A DNA stretch of 46,278 nucleotides, taken from assembly GCA_024232355.1 (NCBI GenBank), contig JAAEPW010000431.1, forward strand, positions 1-46,278, written 5' to 3'. The notes beneath the pieces were generated by a model. The model was given only the letters and a program-made list of their open reading frames with translations, did no database searches and was not told the origin of the DNA. Shown here piece by piece: positions 1 through 8,631 of the stretch. Position 1 is the first letter of the stretch, and every line of letters begins with the position of its first letter. This DNA is from Chloroflexota bacterium (GTDB lineage Bacteria; Chloroflexota; Anaerolineae; B4-G1). Made by a program: the position numbers and the translations under genes.

Positions 1-63
1 CACGTATGCCAGTGCGTGTGAAATTCGCATTCGAACCAGGTTTGTACGGTCCACAAGCTAATC

Positions 64-2025
64 CTACCGCATCATCAGTGGTAAATAGACGGTGCGTCCA
101 TTGAGTATGGCGATGACCTCGCGTGTCCACGTGTTACCCAGGCCATCGTCCACCATCACGGTGTTGACGACCACCGTAGGCTCAATGATCCCCACATTCT
201 CAACGGCGCTGTACGTGATGTTCACGGGTTCTCCAGCCTCAACGGCCCCCGCCCAGGTGATTGTCCCGTCCGACTCGCCATAGCTGCCGGACGATGCCCA
301 TAAATCTCCCTGGTAGGTCACCTCGGCGGGCAAGGTGCTGGTGATTTGAACGGAGGGCAAGGTCGGGCCGGAATTCTCCAATTGGATGGTATAGGCCAGC
401 GTGGTTAGGGCCAACGTGCCGGTGCCGGACGTCGTGGAACGAACGCTCGCCCGCGAGTTAAGCGTCCCCTGCAAAATTGATCCTGTGCGCTGATAGTTTC
501 CGCGCCCCGTCCCCCACAATATGCGTGCGTTTTCCGTGCCGGGTAGGTCATAGGCCACGAACCCAGAGTGGGCCGTGTTGAGCACGATTTCCTGGTCCGC
601 ATCGGCGTCAATGTTCGCCAGGGTGGGAGCGGCCAGCGCGCCGTTCCAGTCGCCGTTGAGGGCCGGGGGCAGGTCGATCTCGTGCAGCACGTTGCCCTGG
701 TGGTCCAAGACGTGCAGCTTGCCGGTTTGGTTTGAGTCGTTTTTGGGCCACGAGCCAAAGATAACCTCGGCGTCGCCATTATTGTCCAGATCAGCCACGA
801 CTGGTTCCGAGGCAAAGCGGTAATCAAGCCCGCCTGGGTAAACGGAATAGGGCCAGTTGTGATGCTCGGTCTTGTCCAGCCAAAAGGCGTGCACGCGGCC
901 ATCGTAGGAGGCGTAGAGGATCTCTTTTTCGCCATCCCCGTCCAGGTCGGCCAGGACCGGGTTGGGCTGCGCGCTCTGGATCACGCGCCAGTCTTCGCTC
1001 AACGGTGCGCCGGTGTCCACGGGCAGCGTTTGCCAGTCATAGCCGCCTGCCTGAAAGCGGCTGCGGTCGGCATTAAAGATATAGACGCCGTTGTACTTGC
1101 CCGGCGGGTGGCCCACGTCGCAGTCGTAGACGTTGCCAGTGACGATCACTTCTGTCGCGCCATCGCCATCGACGTCGGCAATGGCAGCCGGACCATGGGC
1201 AAAGTTGGTGCGATAGCTCTCTGCGCGGACGCCATTGCACTGCCCCCAGCCGCGCAATTCGGTCTCCAGGCTTTCCCATACGCCGACCTTGCCCCAGTCC
1301 TTGTTGCCGTACATCGAATGGGCCGGAATTTGATCGCCATCCGGCTCGTAGGCGCAAATATAGTGCATATCCGAGGGCACAATGATCTCTCCCACGCCAT
1401 CGCCGTCCACATCACCGATGGCGGCGTTGTCGTTAAAGACCCCGTAGGCATAGCCAGAGTCGTCGTTCAACTGGGGCCAACCCGCGCGCAGCGTGCCGGT
1501 GTGTTCATAAACCCAAGTGTTGACCTTGCTGCCGACTGCGCCAGTGACGATGATCTCCATCGTGCCATCGTCGTCCAGGTCATAGACCGAAAGACCGCGC
1601 AGTTCGTTGCTGATGGGCCGCTGTGACCAGACAGCCTCGCCCGCGTGGTCAAACACGTACAAATAGCCGCCAAGTTGCGCGATGACGACCTCCAGGTCGC
1701 CGTTATCGTCAATGTCGGCGACGACGGTACCGGGCCATATCCGGTCGCCAGGCGTGTTCACGGACCACTGGGTGCTGCCATCCTCGCCATTGAGGGCAAA
1801 GAGTGTGTACGCCCCGGCGATGACCTCCATTGAGCCGTCGCCGTCCAGGTCGGCCACGGCGGGCGACGAGTACCAGCCGGTCTCGCACCAGTGGGTACAG
1901 CCCCCATGCTGCCACTTGAGCGTCGGTGCCTGGATCGTTTGCACGAGAGGAGCAGCCAACGAGCCGTCGCCGATCAGTCCGACGAGGAGCAAAAGTACAG
2001 CAATAGACAACCAAGTGTGCTTCAT
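64..2025 (-). CDS. Secreted FG-GAP/VCBS-repeat protein with LPL C-terminal tail
   Basis: This is a 653-residue secreted protein of unknown ligand. A signal peptide covers residues 1-25 (KHTW then a Leu/Val-rich stretch ending SLA-AP). About eight FG-GAP/VCBS blades follow, each with a calcium-type loop such as ADLDGDGSMEV, ADIDDNGDLEV, YDLDDDGTMEI or ADVDGDGATEV, together enough for an integrin-alpha-like beta-propeller (about residues 55-515). A DUF11/Ig-like domain (about 535-640) leads into the last residues RTVYLPLMMR. The start ATG overlaps the stop of the upstream gene as ATGA and has an AAAGGAG site 8 bases before it, so translational coupling is likely. It is the last gene of the secreted polysaccharide cluster. 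The propeller may bind carbohydrate or protein; no catalytic motif is visible, and substrate recognition or adhesion is inference. Confidence 0.85.
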   Translation of the reverse strand: MKHTWLSIAVLLLLVGLIGDGSLAAPLVQTIQAPTLKWQHGGCTHWCETGWYSSPAVADLDGDGSMEVIAGAYTLFALNGEDGSTQWSVNTPGDRIWPGTVVADIDDNGDLEVVIAQLGGYLYVFDHAGEAVWSQRPISNELRGLSVYDLDDDGTMEIIVTGAVGSKVNTWVYEHTGTLRAGWPQLNDDSGYAYGVFNDNAAIGDVDGDGVGEIIVPSDMHYICAYEPDGDQIPAHSMYGNKDWGKVGVWESLETELRGWGQCNGVRAESYRTNFAHGPAAIADVDGDGATEVIVTGNVYDCDVGHPPGKYNGVYIFNADRSRFQAGGYDWQTLPVDTGAPLSEDWRVIQSAQPNPVLADLDGDGEKEILYASYDGRVHAFWLDKTEHHNWPYSVYPGGLDYRFASEPVVADLDNNGDAEVIFGSWPKNDSNQTGKLHVLDHQGNVLHEIDLPPALNGDWNGALAAPTLANIDADADQEIVLNTAHSGFVAYDLPGTENARILWGTGRGNYQRTGSILQGTLNSRASVRSTTSGTGTLALTTLAYTIQLENSGPTLPSVQITSTLPAEVTYQGDLWASSGSYGESDGTITWAGAVEAGEPVNITYSAVENVGIIEPTVVVNTVMVDDGLGNTWTREVIAILNGRTVYLPLMMR

Positions 2026-4622
2026 AGCGAGTTCTCCTTTAGTATCAGGGGTAGGTAAACCTCGTGTGGGTTGACAATAATCGTGGCCGAGCGGACGATA
2101 GGCTCGTAACCCGGCATAGCAATGGTGACCGTGTTGATGATGGCCTGCGATGGAGTGAGTGTGGCAGTCCCAGAGACGACGTAGGGCACAGTGACAGCAT
2201 AGGTGATGGTGATGGTTGGGACAGGGGTCAGGACGCCTGTCCAGGTCAACGTGGGAGCAAGGGCATCGTCCCAGGTGCCGGATGAGGCGTGCAACGTGCC
2301 GGAAACGTAATCGAGACCGGATGGTACGACGTCGGTCAGGGCAACGGTATGCGTTATCGGGCCACTGAGATTATGCACCGTTATGGTATAAGTGACGAGG
2401 TCTCCCGCAGTGGGACCCGGCGCAGAGGCTGTCTTGGTCGATGGGCTGAGATCGGGCACCGCCTCGCCGTCATAGATCAATATCTGGGATGTATACGGCT
2501 GCAACGATATGCTGCCGACCCGCCTGTTCTGGTCCAGGTCCAGGTACTGGGCGGTGCCGAGATCGATCTCTTGGACCCGCGCCGTGTCGTTATAAAAGAT
2601 GTGTGAGAGCGGAGCTTCGCCAGTGCCCAGCGTAAACCAGGATTCCTTCGAATTGCCATCTTTGCCGCTGTAGCCCTGCCACGAGGCAAGCGAGTGATCT
2701 CCAACAGCCCGGATGTGATCTGCCTCGTAGGGGCTGAAAAAATAGTTGCGGTCAGAGGTCCCCAGGACACTCGAATCCTGCATCGATAGGGTCCAACTTT
2801 CCCCGTTGAGGTTGTAGAGCACGTTGTCGGTATGGGCCGAGACGTAGGTTGGCGAACCGGTCAGCCATACCTGGCCCGACCAATTCGCGGTTCTGCTGTT
2901 GTTGTACATTGTGTTGTCGGTGATGGTGCCCGTCGAATCTTGATACAGAATTCCGTGTACGGTCGAGCTGATGACGGTGTTCCCGGTCAGGGTCACGTCC
3001 CTGGAATAATGATCGATGTAGAAACCGAAACCGAACAGGGACTTGTATGTGTTGTGACAGCCGTCGGTGTTCCCAAGCGTGTCGATGATCATGTTCTCGT
3101 TGAACACGAGATCGTGAGCCGCTGTCTGCGACAAATTGTCTCTGCCAAAAGTGCGCACGCCGCCGCAGTCCCCCTTGGTGTAGCAAACTTGCTGGATGAC
3201 GTTGTGTTCAAAGGTGTTAGCGTATCCAAACACATCAACGCCGTTGTAGGCGATGCGCTCCAACCGGTTGCCCATCACGGTGTTGTTGTTGCCACTGTCG
3301 TCAGCCTCGTCAATCTTGATTCGGATGCCGTCGCCATCCTCGGTGCATTGGCCGCCGCCGTCGTCAAAGTCGCATCCCAACCCCGCTGCGCCCAGGTTCT
3401 CGATCACACCCACATCGTGGATGACGTTGTCGCTGATGGTCGAGTCCCGGCTGTACAAGTTGATGCCCATACGGTTGGCTGTGTCGATGGTGTTTCCATC
3501 GACCGTCATATTGTAGCCGCCGCGCCATCCATCCGCCCGACCATCCTCCGCGCCCCACACCCACGACATCAAGTTGATGCCCATACCGTCCACGTCCGAG
3601 ATGGTGTTGTTTTGCAGTGTGATGTGGTGGTTTTCGTAATGGGCGTGATTGGTCGGCGTGGCGATGCCGTGGCGGAACCAGCGCCGGACGTCGAGGTTCT
3701 CAACGACGACGTAAGCGATGCCCGGCTCGTTCAAGTCCTCTCCCAACGTGATGCCGCCCCACGACCGGTCGTCGTCCTGGAGCACGACGGAGCCTTCGAC
3801 TTTGCCGTCGGACGGTGCGCCGCCGGTGGTGTACAGGTAGACCTGGTCGGTCGCGGCGTCGTAATACCATTCTCCTTCCCGGTCGAGGGTGCTCAGATGC
3901 CGGTTGAGAAAGTAACCCCATCCTGTGCATCCGCCCCAGCAGTCGGGGTACGCGCCCAGGGTCAAGGTCTGCGCTGAGTCGCCGGTCACCTCGCGGTTGA
4001 GGATGTACCAGCGCATTCCCTTGATGTGTGCCGCCGCCCCGGTCCAGTCGCCGCTCGGAAGCTCGTTATCGGTGATCTGGCTGCTGGAATGGGCGTCGAT
4101 GGTCGAGTAGCCGGCGTCGCCCGTGTCGAGGTTGGGCCAGCGTCCCAGCATCAGCCGCTCGTCGTTGCGGAAAAGTTGATTGACACCGTACCCAAACTTG
4201 CCCGCGTTTTGCCCAGCGCCGAGAGGCGCGACGTAGATGTTGGCGCTGTGGCTGGTCCACCCTGATACTGGCTGCGCGCCGGAAAGGATCGGCTGGTCTG
4301 CGCAATCCGCCGGGTAAGAGCCAAAGGTGATCGGGTTGCCCGCCGTGCCGGATTGGGTGATGGTCAGCATCTCTGCCCGCCACGTGTCTCCACATTTGAA
4401 CAGCATGCTGTCCCCAGGTTGCAAATCGAGGCTGTTGACCTTGGCAATCGTCTCGAAAGGCGCTCCCTCCGAAAATCCATCGTTGTCATCGCCCCCGCCG
4501 CTGCTGGAGACATAGTAGGTGGTTCCGGCTTGTAGATAACGGCTCGCACCAACGGGGGCAACGAGGTTCGCGACGAGTAGAAATCCCAATAACGGTATGT
4601 AAAGCTGTTTTAATCTGTTCAA
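2022..4622 (-). CDS. Secreted right-handed parallel beta-helix protein with DUF11 and LPL tail
   Basis: This is an 866-residue secreted protein. I choose a TTG start at 4622 because AAGGAG lies 8 bases upstream and a signal peptide (NRLKQLYIPLLGFLLVANLVAP) follows directly. The GTG at 4649 would put the Shine-Dalgarno sequence inside the gene. The mature part opens with YYVSSSGGGDDNDG, the usual N-terminal strand of pectin-lyase-fold proteins. It continues as parallel beta-helix coils rich in 'xIxxNTIxxxxxxGI' turns (about residues 30-620). A DUF11 domain (about 720-850) ends in NPHEVYLPLILKENSL. The fold is typical of polysaccharide lyases and glycoside hydrolases, but I cannot assign a CAZy family. 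The four extra residues after the tail also encode the ribosome site of the next gene. It lies 28 bp downstream of the pectate-lyase-like gene. Confidence 0.83.
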   Translation of the reverse strand: MNRLKQLYIPLLGFLLVANLVAPVGASRYLQAGTTYYVSSSGGGDDNDGFSEGAPFETIAKVNSLDLQPGDSMLFKCGDTWRAEMLTITQSGTAGNPITFGSYPADCADQPILSGAQPVSGWTSHSANIYVAPLGAGQNAGKFGYGVNQLFRNDERLMLGRWPNLDTGDAGYSTIDAHSSSQITDNELPSGDWTGAAAHIKGMRWYILNREVTGDSAQTLTLGAYPDCWGGCTGWGYFLNRHLSTLDREGEWYYDAATDQVYLYTTGGAPSDGKVEGSVVLQDDDRSWGGITLGEDLNEPGIAYVVVENLDVRRWFRHGIATPTNHAHYENHHITLQNNTISDVDGMGINLMSWVWGAEDGRADGWRGGYNMTVDGNTIDTANRMGINLYSRDSTISDNVIHDVGVIENLGAAGLGCDFDDGGGQCTEDGDGIRIKIDEADDSGNNNTVMGNRLERIAYNGVDVFGYANTFEHNVIQQVCYTKGDCGGVRTFGRDNLSQTAAHDLVFNENMIIDTLGNTDGCHNTYKSLFGFGFYIDHYSRDVTLTGNTVISSTVHGILYQDSTGTITDNTMYNNSRTANWSGQVWLTGSPTYVSAHTDNVLYNLNGESWTLSMQDSSVLGTSDRNYFFSPYEADHIRAVGDHSLASWQGYSGKDGNSKESWFTLGTGEAPLSHIFYNDTARVQEIDLGTAQYLDLDQNRRVGSISLQPYTSQILIYDGEAVPDLSPSTKTASAPGPTAGDLVTYTITVHNLSGPITHTVALTDVVPSGLDYVSGTLHASSGTWDDALAPTLTWTGVLTPVPTITITYAVTVPYVVSGTATLTPSQAIINTVTIAMPGYEPIVRSATIIVNPHEVYLPLILKENSL

Positions 4623-4650
4623 GTTTTTATCTCCTTCCAACGCTGTCACG

Positions 4651-7311
4651 CTACGGTCCCGCCTGCCCCGAGTCCGGATCGACTATCAACGAGGATACGT
4701 CCACCGCCTCAAAGTCCGAGCCGTGCACCTGGCGCAGCTCGCGCAACACGTCGTTGTCCCAGTTTTCGTCAGGCACGCCCGAGATGTACCAACTGCTGCC
4801 GTTGTCGGCCAGGATGATGCCATAGGTCTTGAAGGCTTGCAGGATAACCTGCACCTCGGGCGAAAAGCCCGAAATATCAAAATTGGCCCTGAGACGGAAG
4901 CGTTGTCCCAGCGGTGGGTATTGCGATCCGGTCAGGCTGGACGCATAGTGCCGGGCGGGCCAGACGTAGTCACGGCGGGTCTGCGGCGCGGTGAAGCGGA
5001 TGGCGTGCCGGATCTCACCTGCGGCGACCTCGTCGTAGCGCACCAGTCCCGGCAGGATAGGCAGTCCGGCGGCGTCGGCCGAGGTCCAACCGTCCGGGCG
5101 CAGGGCGTTGGAACCCAGATCAAAGATCGCGCCGGACCCCGCGTACCAGCCGTCATTCTCCAAGTGCGCCGCGTAGAGTTCATATAGCACACAGTTGTCC
5201 CGGTCCACGATCAGGATGTGGCGGTCGCCGTCGCCGTCCGGATCGCCCTCGATGGGCGGGTTCGGGGGGATGGGATATGGACCGTCGTCGCTTTCGTCGT
5301 CGTAAGTGAAATTGACGCTTAGCCCGGCCTGCGTACTGGGCACGTCCACGTAAGGGATGCCGATGGGAAAGCCTCCCCAGGTGCCAGAACCAAAGTCGGC
5401 GTGCAAGTTGGTGTTGGCCCCGATGGTATTGACATAGGCCGTGGAATTCGGGTCCAACGGCAGCGTGTCGATGGGCGTATTCCAGATGTTGTCGGCGGGG
5501 AAGACGTCGCACCCGGCGATCTGTGGTGACTGTCTACCATCCCACCCACGCAGCACCAGTGGCAGGAGCACATAGAAATTCTCACCGGACCCGGTGCCAA
5601 AGTTCCAGATCGGCCCGATAGTCGTGCTGAGGCCATCGGTAGCGGTGATCTGCCAGTGATACGTCGTGCTGGTGATGAGCGCCGGTGTGTACAGGGTCTG
5701 TGTCACGGTGGCAATCACCGGCGGGCTGGCCGTCCCCCCTGTCGCCCCCAGGGCTATGGTGTAGGTCACGGGGTCACCATCCGGGTCGCCGCCCTGCCAG
5801 CTCAACGTCGTGTCGGCAGAGACGCCCACCGCGCCATCGGCCGGGCTGGGGTTGGCGGGGACGTTGGGGGCCGCGTTGCCCACGCCGGGGAGCAGCGCGT
5901 CTGCCAGGCCGTTGATGTATTCCTCAATGGCCGTGTACCCGGAGGGCATCACCGTACTGTGATCGTTGCCGTCCTGGGGACTGAGGCCGTGGGCTGTCTC
6001 CCAGGTGTCGGCCATACCGTCGCCGTCGTCGTCCGTTGGCGGCGTGCCGGGGGTCAGGCCTTGTAGCCAATCGCCGGGCCGGTGGTTTCCCCACGAGCCG
6101 GTGCGGTTGCGCGTCTCGGTGACGGCCTGCGTGTTGACAATGTCTCGAGGCCGGGCCCCGGCATAATCCAGGACATCGGTGTAGGCTTGCTGGGAATTCG
6201 CGGTCGTGACAGGCTCATAGTCAGAATAGGCTGTGAAATCAAACTCGCCCACCTGGTTAAAGTAGGAACTGTCCAGGCAGCCCGAGTCGTAAAAGGTATA
6301 AGCCGATACAAACCCGGACGAGTCGAAGGGATTATCGACCTGACCACTGAACGTCCCGGGATCATCGATCCAGTTATCAGAGAGCCAATAACGGGCATCC
6401 ACTGTGCTGCAATTTTCGGGGTCGAACCAAAAGGGCACCAAGGTGGTGCTGGGACCATCCCGATAATAGTTGCCCACGATGTTAAAGTCGCCGTCTGCCG
6501 GGTTGTGATGCACAAAGCCTTCACGGCCATTGTAAACCACGTTGTTACGCACCTCCGCCGGTCCCTCGGCCAGGGCCGGGGTGCGGGCTCTGGCGTGGGC
6601 AAACAGATTGTGGTGCAGAGAGATGCGACCACCGCCAGGGCCGTTGATCATTCCATAATTGTGGCTATCGCCGTCCGGATGCCCGCCGCCATAAACCGGA
6701 AAGGTGATGGCCGACCACTGGATGGTAATATCGGTCGCGCCGCCCCACAGATCGATGTTTTCGTCAATGCCGTGCGAGATATCGACGTGGTCCAGGATGA
6801 TCAGATTGTTACACGAGAACTGCACGGCGTCGTGCTGAGCGGGGGACCAATCGTCGTCGGGTGGGCGGACGCGGATGTGGCGGATGATGATGTTGCCCCA
6901 GGTGGTGCAGTAATCGGTGTATAGGTGTCCGTTGATGGTGATACCCGCCCCGGGCGCGGTCTGCCCGGCGATAGTCACGTCGCCGTGGGGAATGCGTACG
7001 TCGCCTACGATCACACCCGACACTGTAAACACAATGATGCGCGAGCCGGACTGGTCCAAGGCCCATTGCAGGCTGCCTTCTCCAGAAGCCGCCAGTGTGG
7101 TCACCTTGAGCACCGATCCACCCCGCCCTCCGGTGGCCGCAGCGCCAAAGCCCTGTGCCCCCGGAAAGGCCGGCAACGGAGGTGGAGCGCTGGCGTCGTC
7201 GGGAAGCGCCGTTGGCTCGACAGCTTTGCCGTTTGGCTGAGCCATCACCAGGCAAGCCAAAATGAGGGTCAATGTAAGGGGTATCCTTCCAACCAAAACT
7301 CGTCTAACCAT
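4651..7311 (-). CDS. Pectate-lyase-like (PL1-type) secreted protein fused to a second C-terminal domain
   Basis: The protein has 886 residues from ATG 7311, which is preceded by AAGGAGCTCAAA; the longer frame to 7392 lacks a site. A signal peptide (VRRVLVGRIPLTLTLILACL) is followed by FPGAQGFGAAATGGRGG, the hallmark opening of PL1-like pectate lyases. The beta-helix covers about residues 49-403 with IIVFTVSGVI, VTIAGQTAPG, IIIRHIRVRP, and DHVDISHGIDENID where catalytic-face residues usually lie. Next come a calcium-type DDDGDGMADTWE segment (about 426-437) and an FN3-like domain (about 480-573). The tail motif VLLPLVLRGW (580-589) is internal here. It is followed by about 290 residues starting CDVFPADNIWNTPID, which I recognise only as a conserved uncharacterised domain found in other secreted proteins. 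Eliminative cleavage of pectate-like glycan is likely but unproven. Confidence 0.85.
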   Translation of the reverse strand: MVRRVLVGRIPLTLTLILACLVMAQPNGKAVEPTALPDDASAPPPLPAFPGAQGFGAAATGGRGGSVLKVTTLAASGEGSLQWALDQSGSRIIVFTVSGVIVGDVRIPHGDVTIAGQTAPGAGITINGHLYTDYCTTWGNIIIRHIRVRPPDDDWSPAQHDAVQFSCNNLIILDHVDISHGIDENIDLWGGATDITIQWSAITFPVYGGGHPDGDSHNYGMINGPGGGRISLHHNLFAHARARTPALAEGPAEVRNNVVYNGREGFVHHNPADGDFNIVGNYYRDGPSTTLVPFWFDPENCSTVDARYWLSDNWIDDPGTFSGQVDNPFDSSGFVSAYTFYDSGCLDSSYFNQVGEFDFTAYSDYEPVTTANSQQAYTDVLDYAGARPRDIVNTQAVTETRNRTGSWGNHRPGDWLQGLTPGTPPTDDDGDGMADTWETAHGLSPQDGNDHSTVMPSGYTAIEEYINGLADALLPGVGNAAPNVPANPSPADGAVGVSADTTLSWQGGDPDGDPVTYTIALGATGGTASPPVIATVTQTLYTPALITSTTYHWQITATDGLSTTIGPIWNFGTGSGENFYVLLPLVLRGWDGRQSPQIAGCDVFPADNIWNTPIDTLPLDPNSTAYVNTIGANTNLHADFGSGTWGGFPIGIPYVDVPSTQAGLSVNFTYDDESDDGPYPIPPNPPIEGDPDGDGDRHILIVDRDNCVLYELYAAHLENDGWYAGSGAIFDLGSNALRPDGWTSADAAGLPILPGLVRYDEVAAGEIRHAIRFTAPQTRRDYVWPARHYASSLTGSQYPPLGQRFRLRANFDISGFSPEVQVILQAFKTYGIILADNGSSWYISGVPDENWDNDVLRELRQVHGSDFEAVDVSSLIVDPDSGQAGP

Positions 7312-7402
7312 TTTGAGCTCCTTGTATATACTATTGGGAGACATTGCCCCCTGACACAGTAAAGCTGCTTCACACTTTGAAAAGATCGCCAAGATTCATT
7401 CA

Positions 7403-8596
7403 CTATCTATCTTGCAACAGACAATGCCGACATTGATCCTCTGTACTGGGAACTACCTCGCCGTCAGGGGTAAAGGTTACGCAGATGATATCCTCATACT
7501 TGGCGGCAAACATCTCATCTTTGGGACACCATACCACATTCCAGAAAAAACCGGGGAAAAGTAGTCGAGGTTCATAATCTACACCCAGGCGGTATAAACC
7601 TTGATCAATCTCTGGAGACCCAAAAAGCCCTCCATTTATGCACAGCACAATAGTCTTGGTGTCTGGGTCAAGTGCTGCACCATCAAAGGGATCACTATAG
7701 AGTTGTCGTGTATTTCCTGTTTCAACATTTATTTCATGTAACCTTTGTGAGGATCTTTCGAAAACCCATGTTTCGGCAACAAATGTGTTGACAGAGGTCC
7801 AACCCAAGATGTTCTCTTGGTAGGGAGAGCCCGAGTACAGCTTGTGAGCTTGATTTTCCGTTACTGATACTGTCCATACCGCCTCATCGACTATATCTGT
7901 GTAAAAGGAATCATACGGATAGTTAGCAATTTCTCCATATACAATCCACTTGTTGTCAGGCGACCAACTCATCAAAATAGTCAAATGGTGCCCATCGGCA
8001 AGGCACTGGATGCTGTCTTGTTCCAGATCGTACACGCACACATCAGTGCTTTGTGCATCAAGAGCACTGACAAATGCCAGGTAGCGTCCATTGGGAGACC
8101 ACTTGAGTATTTTGGGATCTGTTACGAGACGATGAACTGTTGATGGGTACCATGCTGTGCCATCTTGTTCAAGTGCATTTCTGATTTTTTCACTCAAGAG
8201 TGGGATGCTACGCACCACGTTCGAGTTCTCAAGATCAAAGATTTCGAGTTGATAGTTATATTTACTTTCCGTGAGCATTACTACTGCTTTATACAGCCCC
8301 GTCGGAGACACACGTGTATGTTTTACTATTTGTGGCGCGGCAGTCACAGTGGGTCTCGGTGTGGGAGTAGGAATGGTCAGTGAAGGCAGTGGAGTAGATG
8401 GGAGGGAAGATGGTGGCATAGTCTCCGTCGCGGAGGTCAAAGTCGGTGGGGCAAAGGCGGGAGTTGCGGTGCTATCTTTTCCGCCCCGAGTAACCGGCAA
8501 GGTTTCACTCTGCTCGCAAGCTGAGAGCAGAAAACACACTGCCATAATGCCCCAAACGATATACCGACTATGATAAAGGTGTGATTTAGTGAACAT
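7403..8596 (-). CDS. Lipoprotein with TolB/WD40-like propeller
   Basis: This is a 397-residue protein from the second ATG of an ATGATG pair (8596; the first is at 8599). The pair is preceded by GGTGGAGA. The longer frame to 8677 would overlap the upstream GH44 gene. The N-terminus is a lipoprotein signal: hydrophobic WGIMAVCFLLSAC with Cys27 as the lipidation site, then a Ser/Thr/Pro-rich linker (about 28-85). The rest has repeated segments of TolB/WD40-like type, for example LKWSPNGRYLAFVSAL, MSWSPDNKWIVYGEI and VVWCPKDEMFAAKYED, about one per 45 residues. It sits inside the polysaccharide cluster, 35 bp after GH44 and 91 bp before the pectate-lyase gene. Its codon use looks more AT-rich than its neighbours, which suggests later insertion. 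Unlike its neighbours it has no LPL tail, consistent with a lipid anchor instead. Function unknown; a surface binding role is inference. Confidence 0.75.
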   Translation of the reverse strand: MFTKSHLYHSRYIVWGIMAVCFLLSACEQSETLPVTRGGKDSTATPAFAPPTLTSATETMPPSSLPSTPLPSLTIPTPTPRPTVTAAPQIVKHTRVSPTGLYKAVVMLTESKYNYQLEIFDLENSNVVRSIPLLSEKIRNALEQDGTAWYPSTVHRLVTDPKILKWSPNGRYLAFVSALDAQSTDVCVYDLEQDSIQCLADGHHLTILMSWSPDNKWIVYGEIANYPYDSFYTDIVDEAVWTVSVTENQAHKLYSGSPYQENILGWTSVNTFVAETWVFERSSQRLHEINVETGNTRQLYSDPFDGAALDPDTKTIVLCINGGLFGSPEIDQGLYRLGVDYEPRLLFPGFFWNVVWCPKDEMFAAKYEDIICVTFTPDGEVVPSTEDQCRHCLLQDR

Positions 8597-8631
8597 CATT
8601 CTCCACCGCCAGTTGTCTGTCCAGAGTCTTT

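Noticed and set aside
2832..3977. 381-codon plus-strand frame
   Set aside because: Antisense to a beta-helix gene with repeated Asn/Asp/Gly codons; the Val/Asp-rich product is an artefact of that repeat.
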